DNA from: Lacrimispora amygdalina
GTDB taxonomy: Bacteria; Bacillota; Clostridia; Lachnospirales; Lachnospiraceae
Reading direction: 5' to 3'
Assembly (NCBI RefSeq): GCF_900205965.1
Contig: NZ_OAOF01000005.1
Coordinates: forward strand, 62,001 to 126,000
DNA length: 64,000 nt
The notes beneath the pieces were generated by a model, which did no database searches, was not told where the DNA came from, and worked only from the letters and a program-made list of their open reading frames with translations. The translations under genes and the position numbers were made by a program. Positions within the stretch are counted from its first letter, which is position 1. Every line of letters begins with the position of its first letter. Positions 57,700 to 64,000 of the stretch are shown one piece after another.

Positions 57700-57722
57700 A
57701 ATAACGGAAAAGAGGTGATTTA

Positions 57723-57929
57723 ATGTTTAGAAACTTAGAGGCTGAACAGGCTAGGAACGCTTTTACAAATCAGGAAGTTGCAACTCATTTAGGAATTTCT
57801 AGAACATCTTATGAAAATAAGAAAAAAACTGGGAAATTTACTACATTTGAAATAAAGCTATTATGCAGACTCTTTGATAGTAAGTTCGATTATCTTTTTG
57901 AGAGTGAGCTGGATAAAAAAACAGGTTAA
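57723..57929 (+). CDS. Cro-like small helix-turn-helix protein
   Basis: The 68-residue protein has a single helix-turn-helix: FTNQEVATHLGISRTSYENK, then FTTFEIKLLCRLFDSKFDYL. It is the first gene of the rightward transcript, divergent from the repressor, and so plays the Cro role. AGAGGTG precedes the ATG by 6-7 bases. Confidence 0.87.
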   Translation: MFRNLEAEQARNAFTNQEVATHLGISRTSYENKKKTGKFTTFEIKLLCRLFDSKFDYLFESELDKKTG

Positions 57930-57959
57930 TAACTGAGGATATAAGGGGAAGAGGAAGGA

Positions 57960-58157
57960 ATGGTGAAATATATGGAAATTACATTATCGTGCAAGTCCTG
58001 TAGGCATCGTAGCCGTTGCCCGGATCGAAGTCGACGGTATCCCTGCAAAGATTATGAGAGAAGAGTTTTAAGTACGCAACAAGTACAACCAATATCGCAT
58101 AGGCTTAAGAGAAAGAGAGGTGTTACATATGCAGATCATGGAAATGAAAATCGGTAA
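57960..58157 (+). CDS. Small cysteine-rich basic phage protein
   Basis: A 65-residue protein with CKSCRHRSRCPDRSRRYPCKDY, a possible zinc site of four cysteines, and a basic tail. GAGGAAGG precedes the ATG. It overlaps the next small gene by 29 bases. Similar zinc-binding early proteins occur in many phages; the role is unknown. Confidence 0.6.
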   Translation: MVKYMEITLSCKSCRHRSRCPDRSRRYPCKDYERRVLSTQQVQPISHRLKRKRGVTYADHGNENR

Positions 58158-58287
58158 TACACTTATTCGTGCTCACGATGATTGTTTTGTGAAAACAGAG
58201 GAAGAAAAGCAGGAGATCCTTGATAATGTTGGACGGATTGCGTCCAGTATTTACAGGGATAAAGAGAAGAAAGATGAAACCGGCTGA
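58129..58287 (+). CDS. Small phage early protein of unknown function
   Basis: A 52-residue product starting MQIMEMKIGNTLIRAHDDCF with a charged C-terminus EKKDETG. GAGAGG is 10 bases before the ATG. The reading frame is intact and lies in order with its neighbours. I do not recognise it. Confidence 0.6.
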   Translation: MQIMEMKIGNTLIRAHDDCFVKTEEEKQEILDNVGRIASSIYRDKEKKDETG

Positions 58288-58329
58288 TGCCGGTCGGAAC
58301 AGACAAGCAGTAAGGGAAGGAGGTTTTTC

Positions 58330-58482
58330 ATGCAGATGTATTTCACAAACTTGGAGGATTATAAAGGCGTAAGCAAACACCCTCTAAGGGATAAGATAGT
58401 TTGTTATGTACGCATGACACTGATTTTTGTTGTAAGTATATCTTTGATGCTTGCGGTATGTGGAGCACTGGAAGTGTTGTAA
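58330..58482 (+). CDS. Small single-pass membrane phage protein
   Basis: A 50-residue protein starting MQMYFTNLEDYKGVSKHP with a hydrophobic segment from about residue 30 (MTLIFVVSISLMLAVCG), probably one membrane helix. AAGGAGG lies 9 bases before the ATG. Role unknown; such small membrane proteins near the switch sometimes give superinfection immunity. Confidence 0.6.
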   Translation: MQMYFTNLEDYKGVSKHPLRDKIVCYVRMTLIFVVSISLMLAVCGALEVL

Positions 58483-58496
58483 GAGGAGGTGAGGAA

Positions 58497-58667
58497 ATGA
58501 ACTCATTAAATTGGACACAGGAAGAGATCGAGAGCCTGACCATAAACACTTTGGAAAGAGCGATCGATGCAGGGAATTTGGATCCCCTGATAATAAACGA
58601 TGGTCATATTATTGGCTGTGAAAATGCAGAAACCCCAGGAGCGGCAACTCCCAGGGATTCAATGTAA
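58497..58667 (+). CDS. Small phage protein of unknown function
   Basis: A 56-residue acidic protein starting MNSLNWTQEEIESLTINTLE and containing DPLIINDGHIIGCEN. GAGGTGAGG precedes the ATG. It follows the membrane protein by 14 bases. I do not recognise it. Confidence 0.6.
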   Translation: MNSLNWTQEEIESLTINTLERAIDAGNLDPLIINDGHIIGCENAETPGAATPRDSM

Positions 58668-58719
58668 CTCGTAATTATTTTACACCCTTATTATAAGGGA
58701 TTTATAGGAGGAATGCAAG

Positions 58720-58863
58720 ATGGCTTATTGCAATAAATGTCCTTACTGCGGTGCTAATCTGGACCCGGGAGAACATTGTAACTGTAAAGAAGAAGCCGCG
58801 GAGGAGCAATCTTCTGTAGTGAAGATTGAGTATCAGTTCCAGGAGAAACAGAATGTCGGTTGA
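58720..58863 (+). CDS. Small zinc-ribbon-like phage protein
   Basis: A 47-residue protein with CNKCPYCGANLDPGEHCNC, a cysteine arrangement (C-x2-C-x2-C and a second Cys pair) typical of a zinc ribbon, and an acidic tail. GGAGGAA precedes the ATG. The gene overlaps the exonuclease start by 11 bases, so the two are coupled. Confidence 0.7.
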   Translation: MAYCNKCPYCGANLDPGEHCNCKEEAAEEQSSVVKIEYQFQEKQNVG

Positions 58864-59506
58864 TAAGTTGGTGCTCGGTAGCCGGGAAGAATGGCTTCAG
58901 GCAAGAAAAAATCATATTGGTGGTTCTGATGCCAGTGCCTGTGTGGGAGTAAATTCTTATAAGTCTAATGTAGAACTTTGGGAAGAGAAGACTGGATTGC
59001 GTCAGCCGGAGGATATTTCTGGAAAGGATTATGTGATTTATGGAACTAAGGCAGAGGAATATCTGAGAGAATTGTTTATCTTGGATTTTCCGGAGTATCA
59101 GGTTTTCTATGATGATAATAATATGTTTCTTAATTCTGTTTATCCGTGGATGCACGCTTCTCTTGATGGAGAGCTTGTGGATCAGGGCGGGCGGAAAGGA
59201 ATATTAGAAATTAAGACAACCAACATCCTGCAATCTATGCAGAAAGAAAAATGGCAGGATCGGATCCCGGACAACTATTTTTGTCAGGTGCTTCATTATC
59301 TGGCTGTAACCGGTTATGAATTTGCAGTATTAAAGGCCCAGCTAAAAAGCGAATGGGGCGGAGAACTGAGAATTACAACTAAACATTATTTTATTGAAAG
59401 AAAGGACGTAGAGGAAGATATCAAGTATCTGATTGATGCCGAAAAGCGGTTCTGGAGTTATGTGCAATCGGGCAAACGACCGGATCTGATACTTCCTGCC
59501 ATATAA
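58853..59506 (+). CDS. YqaJ-family phage exonuclease
   Basis: The 217-residue protein has the YqaJ/lambda-exonuclease fold: SREEWLQARKNHIGGSDASA at the N-terminus, then YGTKAEEYLRELF, ASLDGELVD and LEIKTTN with the metal-binding acidic residues, and a Q-x-x-Y motif in YFCQVLHYLAVTGY. It chews 5' strands of phage DNA to give 3' tails for RecT annealing. The ATG at 58853 follows CAGGAGA by 7 bases. RecT lies two genes downstream. Confidence 0.92.
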   Translation: MSVDKLVLGSREEWLQARKNHIGGSDASACVGVNSYKSNVELWEEKTGLRQPEDISGKDYVIYGTKAEEYLRELFILDFPEYQVFYDDNNMFLNSVYPWMHASLDGELVDQGGRKGILEIKTTNILQSMQKEKWQDRIPDNYFCQVLHYLAVTGYEFAVLKAQLKSEWGGELRITTKHYFIERKDVEEDIKYLIDAEKRFWSYVQSGKRPDLILPAI

Positions 59507-59516
59507 GGAGGTAGTT

Positions 59517-60422
59517 ATGGAGTTAAAAATCTATAAACCGCAGGACAACGGCTTCCTGCAGAAGATTGATTGGAATTTTGAGGATTTAAAAACAGAGATC
59601 ACCGCATCTGCCTTGGAATATGAAACATCGGTCTATACAGATGACACGATCAAGGCCGCCAAAGCAGACAGGGCGAAACTGAATAAGTTTGTTGATGCTC
59701 TAAACGGGAAACGGACAGAGATACGCAAGGTTCTCCTAAAACCAGATGAACAGTTTGGGAAGGAAATCAAAGAACTGACAGGGATTGTCCAGAAAGCAAT
59801 TGATAACATTGATACCCAGGTGAAAGGGTATGAGCAACGCCAGAGGGATGAGAAAACAGCAAAGGTCCGGGAGTTTTACGAAGAGAATATCCATGATCTT
59901 TCTTCTATTCTTCCATTTGACCGTGTTTTTAAGTCAGAGTATGCCAATGCTTCTACCACGATGAAATCTATTAAAGAGGATATACTGGCTCTGATTCAGA
60001 AGGTCGATGAAGGTCTGGCTATTATCAATGAGGTTGATAGTAAGTTCGCGGGAGATATGAAGGAAGTGTTTCTTCGTACTTATGACATAGGATCAGCAAT
60101 GGCAGAGAGAAACCGCCTGGAAGCTGCAGAAGAAAAGCGCAAAGCTTATGAGGAAGAACAGGCTCGTAAAAAGGCAGAACGGGAAGCTGCTATTCAGGCA
60201 CAGACAAGCAGGGTAATTAATGCAGGGAAGGCGCCGGTAACTTCTACGCCTCCAACACAGACTCAGCATGTAGCTCAGACTACTCCTGTTGTGGAAACTG
60301 TAGAGGATCCTGTACATATTCTGGATTTCCGTGTCCATGCAACGAAAGGACAGTTGGACAAGTTAAAGGAGTTCTTAAAAGCAAATAGTATCCGGTTTGA
60401 GCCGGTACCGAAAGGAGTGTAA
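59517..60422 (+). CDS. DUF1351 phage protein
   Basis: The 301-residue protein belongs to the DUF1351 family: WNFEDLKTEITASALEYE at the N-terminus, KADRAKLNKFVDALNGKRTE, a long coiled coil (residues about 50-225) and a C-terminal DFRVHATKGQLDKLKEFL. It regularly sits between exonuclease and RecT in phages of Firmicutes; the function is unknown but probably in recombination. AAGGAGG precedes the ATG. The genes are packed with gaps under 12 bases. Confidence 0.85.
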   Translation: MELKIYKPQDNGFLQKIDWNFEDLKTEITASALEYETSVYTDDTIKAAKADRAKLNKFVDALNGKRTEIRKVLLKPDEQFGKEIKELTGIVQKAIDNIDTQVKGYEQRQRDEKTAKVREFYEENIHDLSSILPFDRVFKSEYANASTTMKSIKEDILALIQKVDEGLAIINEVDSKFAGDMKEVFLRTYDIGSAMAERNRLEAAEEKRKAYEEEQARKKAEREAAIQAQTSRVINAGKAPVTSTPPTQTQHVAQTTPVVETVEDPVHILDFRVHATKGQLDKLKEFLKANSIRFEPVPKGV

Positions 60423-60427
60423 CGATC

Positions 60428-61387
60428 ATGGGAGTAAATAACAGCCTTGCTAAGAGGCCAAATAAGACAAGCCTTACCGCTTATCTTACTCAGGATGCAG
60501 TGAAAAACCAGATCAGCAGCGTGGTAGGTGGGAAAAATGGAACCAGATTTATTTCCAGCATCGTGTCTGCAGTTCAGGCAACACCAGCGCTGCAGGAATG
60601 CAGCAATCCAAGTATTTTAAGTGCTGCACTATTGGGAGAAGCACTTAACCTTTCCCCCTCCCCCCAACTGGGACAAGTTTATCTGGTCCCTTATGATAAC
60701 AAAAATAAGGGAGTAAAAGAAGCTCAGTTTCAGCTGGGGTATAAAGGTTATATTCAGCTGGCGATCCGAAGTGGTCAGTATAAAAAGTTAAATGTTTTAG
60801 CAATCAAGGAAGGGGAGCTCATTCGCTTTGATCCTCTCAATGAGGAAATAGAAGTAAATTTGATGTTGGACGAATGGAAAAGAGAGAATACCCCAACTAT
60901 CGGCTATTATGCAATGTTTGAATATACCAACGGTTTTAAAAAGGCAATGTACTGGAGCCGGGAGAAGATGCTGGCACATGCAGATAAATACAGCAAGGCA
61001 TTTCATGTGGATGCTGTAGTAAGCAGGAATCCAAAGTATAACAGGGTATCTTATGAAGATTTTTTAGCAGGAAAGTATCCAGAAGAAGACTCCTGGAAAT
61101 ATTCCAGCTTCTGGTATAAGGACTTTGATGGAATGGCATATAAGACAATGCTCCGGCAGCTGATTAGTAAATGGGGAATTATGAGCATTGATCTGATTCA
61201 GGCTATCGATGCAGATATGGCTGTGATCAGGGAGGACGGTACTGCAGATTATGTGGAAATGGAAGAAGTCTCTGAGGATAATGTGGTTGCAGAGCAGGAG
61301 GCAGAACCTGCAAAACAGGAGCAGCCGGTTCAGGAATCAGTAGAAAGCCCGGAAACGAGTGTGGAAGATGATTTCTTTAATAAATAA
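60428..61387 (+). CDS. recT: RecT single-strand annealing protein
   Basis: The 319-residue protein has the RecT core: SIVSAVQATPALQECSNPSI, GLNLSPS-type LGEALNLSPSPQLGQVYLVP, FQLGYKGYIQLAIRSGQYK and WSREKMLAHADKYSKAF. It anneals complementary strands and works with the exonuclease upstream to give phage homologous recombination. The C-terminal 50 residues are acidic and unordered. GGAG is 11 bases before the ATG. Confidence 0.95.
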   Translation: MGVNNSLAKRPNKTSLTAYLTQDAVKNQISSVVGGKNGTRFISSIVSAVQATPALQECSNPSILSAALLGEALNLSPSPQLGQVYLVPYDNKNKGVKEAQFQLGYKGYIQLAIRSGQYKKLNVLAIKEGELIRFDPLNEEIEVNLMLDEWKRENTPTIGYYAMFEYTNGFKKAMYWSREKMLAHADKYSKAFHVDAVVSRNPKYNRVSYEDFLAGKYPEEDSWKYSSFWYKDFDGMAYKTMLRQLISKWGIMSIDLIQAIDADMAVIREDGTADYVEMEEVSEDNVVAEQEAEPAKQEQPVQESVESPETSVEDDFFNK

Positions 61388-61413
61388 ATTCCAGTAGAAA
61401 GGAGGAAGAGAAA

Positions 61414-61845
61414 ATGAAAATTAGCCTTGACAGTTTGGGCAATGGAGTCTTGTTGGAAAGAGTAAATCTGGCATTGGATCAGATTGCGAGAAATATCATG
61501 GATCCCAATACAGATCCAGAAAAGGCACGCAAGATTACAATCACTATGAAATTCAAACCGGATAAGAACAGGAGGCATGTGAAAACCACACTTGAAACTA
61601 ATATCGCTCTGGCTCCACCTCTGGCAGATGAAACAATGCTGATGGTGGGACAGGATTTGAAAACAGGACGTATTGAGATGAATGAGTTTGGTAATAATCA
61701 GCAGCCTGCACGAGTTGTAGGAGAAGCCTATGTGGTAGCTACTGAGGAAATTCCGCCTAAGTCCAAAAACTTTGATCCAGAGACCGGAGAAATCATTGAA
61801 CCGAACCAGTATCAGAAACCTATTAATTTAAGAGAAGCAAATTAG
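61414..61845 (+). CDS. Phage replication-region protein (terminator-protein-like family)
   Basis: A 143-residue protein starting MKISLDSLGNGVLLERVNLA with DPNTDPEKARKITITMKFKP and KTTLETNIALAPP in the middle. This matches a family often called replication terminator protein in clostridial phages, for which direct functional evidence is thin. AGGAGGAAG precedes the ATG by 8 bases. It lies between RecT and the 247-residue gene in the same packed operon. Confidence 0.6.
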   Translation: MKISLDSLGNGVLLERVNLALDQIARNIMDPNTDPEKARKITITMKFKPDKNRRHVKTTLETNIALAPPLADETMLMVGQDLKTGRIEMNEFGNNQQPARVVGEAYVVATEEIPPKSKNFDPETGEIIEPNQYQKPINLREAN

Positions 61846-61862
61846 AGAAGGAGATCCTAAAC

Positions 61863-62606
61863 ATGGAAAATTTGAAAGAAGCTTTACAGTACATTGCAGG
61901 ACTTGGAGTTGATGCAGAGAAAACGGAAGTACTTGATATCAACGGTAAGACCTATGCCAATAAGAATCTTACCCGTTATGACAAGATGCCAAAGGCAGAT
62001 AGGATCAAAGCCTCCACCCTTACATCTATGGTGGATTACATTTATCAGTGTAACAAGGAATTTCCTGGCAGCATGATTATACATATTGTAAGCCCCACCA
62101 GAGTATTGCTGATGTCAGCACTCGATAAAGAACGGGAAAGAGAAGTACTGTTTGAGGTCAATGCAGAAACATCTGAATTCCGTTTCGATCAGTGGTATGA
62201 GCAGGAACGCATGATGATTGAAATGCAAGCTAATTTTCAGAAGAATGAGGACCTTGAACTGGTATTAAAAGCAGTTGGAAATATTGTGAAGAAGAATGGG
62301 GAGACCTATTCTGATGATGGTTGTTCCCAGGTTGCAACCATGACCACAGGAATTGCAACAAAAGCAGATGTAATTGTGCCTAATCCAGTAGAGCTGATCC
62401 CATATCGCACATTCCAGGAAGTGGGACAGCCGGCAAGTAAATTTGTATTCCGGATCGCAGACAAAGAGGTTCCAGCCTTTAAGATCGTAGAAGCAGAGGG
62501 CGGAATCTGGAAGAACGAAGCCATTTCAAATATTAAGACTTTTCTTATGGAACACCTTTCAAATATGGATACGGAAATAAGAAGTAACATTACAGTAATC
62601 GGTTAA
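61863..62606 (+). CDS. Phage protein of unknown function (DUF2303-like)
   Basis: A 247-residue protein starting MENLKEALQYIAGLGVDAEK, with MVDYIYQCNKEFPGSMIIHI, a central QANFQKNEDLELVLKAVGNI and the tail AISNIKTFLMEHLSN. The pattern resembles a phage DUF2303 protein, but I am not certain. GAAGGAGA precedes the ATG. It is the last gene of the recombination block; a hairpin without a T-run (62658-62687) follows. Confidence 0.6.
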   Translation: MENLKEALQYIAGLGVDAEKTEVLDINGKTYANKNLTRYDKMPKADRIKASTLTSMVDYIYQCNKEFPGSMIIHIVSPTRVLLMSALDKEREREVLFEVNAETSEFRFDQWYEQERMMIEMQANFQKNEDLELVLKAVGNIVKKNGETYSDDGCSQVATMTTGIATKADVIVPNPVELIPYRTFQEVGQPASKFVFRIADKEVPAFKIVEAEGGIWKNEAISNIKTFLMEHLSNMDTEIRSNITVIG

Positions 62607-62741
62607 TTGAGTTTACCTATGTGGTTTTATATGTCACGATCTAAAACCAGTGAAGCCCCCTCGCTGTTCGTCAATGAGCAGCGAGGGATTTCCAAAAGGA
62701 GAGAATGTGAATAGCTAAAAATAGAGGAGGCGGTGGCCTGC

Positions 62742-63488
62742 ATGAATTATATAGCCGAAATCAATTCTTTCTGGGATTCGATCATCCTAAATCCGTTGTC
62801 TACAGGGCAAGTTGCTTTATGGTTTGGATTAATGCACATAAACAACAAATGCAACTGGACAGAGTGGTTTACAGTGTCGAATCAGGTGCTTTCTATACAC
62901 ACAGGGCTATCGCGGAGTGGGATATTGAAAGCGAGAAATGAATTGAAGCAAAGAGGGCTGATTGATTTTAGAGAGAGGGGAACAAAAGCAACCTCTTATA
63001 AAATGGTTACTATATCAAATAGTACGCAAGATGGTACGCAAAACAGTGTTGAAGTTAGTACGCAAAATGGTAAGCAAGATAGTACGCAAAACAGTACCAC
63101 ATTAGATAAACAGAAATTTAAACAGAAACTCAAACAAAAACAAAAGGGTGCAACTAAAGTCTCAACAAGAAAATATTCGGAAGATGTTGAGCTCAATGAT
63201 GCGATACTTGCATTTATCGCTTTCAGGTTAGATATAAAGTCTGCCATGACGGACCACGCCATTGACTTAATGCTAAAAAAGCTGGAGGAGATGGCGCCAG
63301 GGGATTCCCCTGCTAAGATAGCAATTTTAAACCAGTCAATCATGAATGGCTGGAAAGGAGTTTTTCCATTGGGTGACAAGTCTGTAAAAAAATCTGGCTC
63401 CACTGGAAAGCAAAATCAGTTTCAGGACTTCCCCCAGAGAAATATTGATTATGATGCAATTGTAAATGCTCAGCTTCAGGAAATGTAA
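62742..63488 (+). CDS. Phage replication-initiation-like protein with winged helix and Thr-Gln repeats
   Basis: The 248-residue protein has an N-terminal winged-helix-like part (NPLSTGQVALWFGLMHINNK, then LSRSGILKARNELKQRGLID), as in DnaD-type phage replication proteins, a linker with repeats of TQNS/TQDG and basic KQKFKQKLKQKQK, and a C-terminal DnaD-like helix part. It should help load helicase at the phage origin. GAGGAGG lies 11 bases before the ATG at 62742; a GTG at 62733 is too close to it. A DnaC-like loader may lie downstream, outside the window. Confidence 0.7.
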   Translation: MNYIAEINSFWDSIILNPLSTGQVALWFGLMHINNKCNWTEWFTVSNQVLSIHTGLSRSGILKARNELKQRGLIDFRERGTKATSYKMVTISNSTQDGTQNSVEVSTQNGKQDSTQNSTTLDKQKFKQKLKQKQKGATKVSTRKYSEDVELNDAILAFIAFRLDIKSAMTDHAIDLMLKKLEEMAPGDSPAKIAILNQSIMNGWKGVFPLGDKSVKKSGSTGKQNQFQDFPQRNIDYDAIVNAQLQEM

Positions 63489-63501
63489 AGGAGGATTGAC
63501 C

Positions 63502-64000
63502 ATGAAAGAGATGGATCCTGTTGTCAGGCAGGAAATTGATGGAGAAGCAAAAATAGAACCTTCTCACTGGTATGAAGGACATATCAGCCTGGAAGATGCA
63601 AAGACGTTTATTAAAAGTAATATAACAACGGCAGCCCGTTCCTTTATTGCCATTGGATTTTATTTGAAATGTGTTAGAGATCGGGGATTATTTGAAGAAG
63701 ATAATTATCAGGATGTCTGGGATTTTGCTAAATCAGAATATGGGATAAGCAAAAGCACAGCCAGCCGTTATATGTCCATGAATGATCGTTTTTCTGAGAA
63801 CGGAAATAGTCCCAATATAAAAACAGAATACAAAGCATTTGGGAAAAGTCAGTTGCAGGAAATGCTATATCTGGAAAACGAACAGTTGGATCAAGTAAAG
63901 CCTGGGGATAGAGTGGAAGATATCCGGAATTTACGAAAACCAAAGGAGATCCCATACATAGAGCTACCAGGGCAGATGGATTTTGAAATAGATTTTCCTG
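63502..64000 (+). CDS. Phage protein, 3' end outside the window
   Basis: An open frame of at least 166 codons starts at the ATG at 63502 after AAAGGAGG and runs off the end. The N-terminal part reads MKEMDPVVRQEIDGEAKIEP, then FIAIGFYLKCVRDRG, FAKSEYGISKSTASRYMSMN with a probable helix-turn-helix, and a C-terminal VKPGDRVEDIRNL. Proteins of this shape occur in clostridial prophages beside replication genes. The function is unknown; the gene is cut by the window edge. Confidence 0.75.
   Translation, partial: MKEMDPVVRQEIDGEAKIEPSHWYEGHISLEDAKTFIKSNITTAARSFIAIGFYLKCVRDRGLFEEDNYQDVWDFAKSEYGISKSTASRYMSMNDRFSENGNSPNIKTEYKAFGKSQLQEMLYLENEQLDQVKPGDRVEDIRNLRKPKEIPYIELPGQMDFEIDFP

Larger units (their letters stand above)
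53829..64000. mobile_element. Prophage (element 2), left part; inserted in cotJC
   Basis: It begins near 53822-53830, where cotJC homology ends, with a large serine recombinase reading towards the boundary. Then come a GIY-YIG protein, repressor, switch region and a rightward early operon with exonuclease, RecT and replication-type genes. Structural, lysis and packaging genes and the right att site are not in the window. Confidence 0.88.

Noticed and set aside
62658-62687. Hairpin CCCTCGCTG/CAGCGAGGG as terminator
   Set aside because: No T-run follows on the + strand; may be an RNA structure or a phage signal, not supported as a terminator.

Overview
The window looks like a chromosome segment of a spore-forming, low-to-moderate G+C anaerobe of the Clostridia, most likely a Lachnospiraceae/Lacrimispora-type species. 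The evidence is strong GGAGG ribosome sites, a T-box on ileS, sporulation genes (spoIID, a spoIIQ-like gene, cotJA/cotJB/cotJC), an Agr peptide system and an acetone-type operon. The genus is inferred from gene content only.

Layout: 1-5.3 kb holds sulfur amino acid and vitamin genes (a trans-sulfuration lyase cut by the window edge, a MalY/PatB lyase, cysK, an M20 peptidase, a pyridoxal-type kinase). From 5.3 to 15.5 kb, on the minus strand, is a complete legionaminic-acid-type nonulosonate set (legB, legC, ptmE, legH, legI, legG, legF), preceded in the same transcription direction by a Maf-type glycosyltransferase and six small proteins, four of them resembling carboxypeptidase-regulatory beta-sandwich domains. 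From 15.5 to 26.4 kb a membrane AraC regulator is divergent from a peptide-family ABC importer fused in one operon with a mannonate-dehydratase-like enzyme and two dehydrogenases, which suggests uptake and catabolism of a sugar acid. From 26.9 to 31.2 kb lie a DUF3793-flavodoxin pair behind a metalloregulator-like palindrome, tRNA-Glu(CTC), an acyltransferase and nicotinate phosphoribosyltransferase. A promoter-to-terminator unit without a convincing gene follows (31.36-31.81 kb). From 31.9 to 38.3 kb an Agr-type sensor pair and an agrD-agrB pair flank thiolase, acetoacetate decarboxylase and CoA-transferase genes, so a quorum system brackets an acetone pathway. From 38.4 to 50.9 kb are T-box ileS, glycogen phosphorylase, spoIID, spoIIQ-like, a CBS protein, a degenerate GGDEF-EAL protein, a FAD-Rieske oxidoreductase and the cotJ operon.

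The most striking feature is cotJC, the manganese-catalase-like coat gene. It is split twice. A 2.75 kb element with its own large serine recombinase sits after codon 32. The gene then resumes in frame for about 35 codons and is broken again by a second, unrelated serine recombinase at the left end of a prophage that runs off the window. The first element has a 10-bp shared core at both ends and a reconstructed attP with clear dyad symmetry, and precise excision restores the reading frame. Both break points fall at codons for predicted metal-binding active-site motifs. The layout parallels sporulation-specific intervening elements (skin in sigK, SP-beta in spsM) and suggests a coat gene that needs two excisions to be assembled in the mother cell.

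The prophage segment (53.83-64.0 kb) reads integrase, a DUF4041/GIY-YIG protein, a CI-like repressor, a divergent control region with GTTTGC operators, a Cro-like protein, small early proteins, a YqaJ exonuclease, DUF1351, RecT and replication-type proteins. Its right end and the last part of cotJC lie outside the window.
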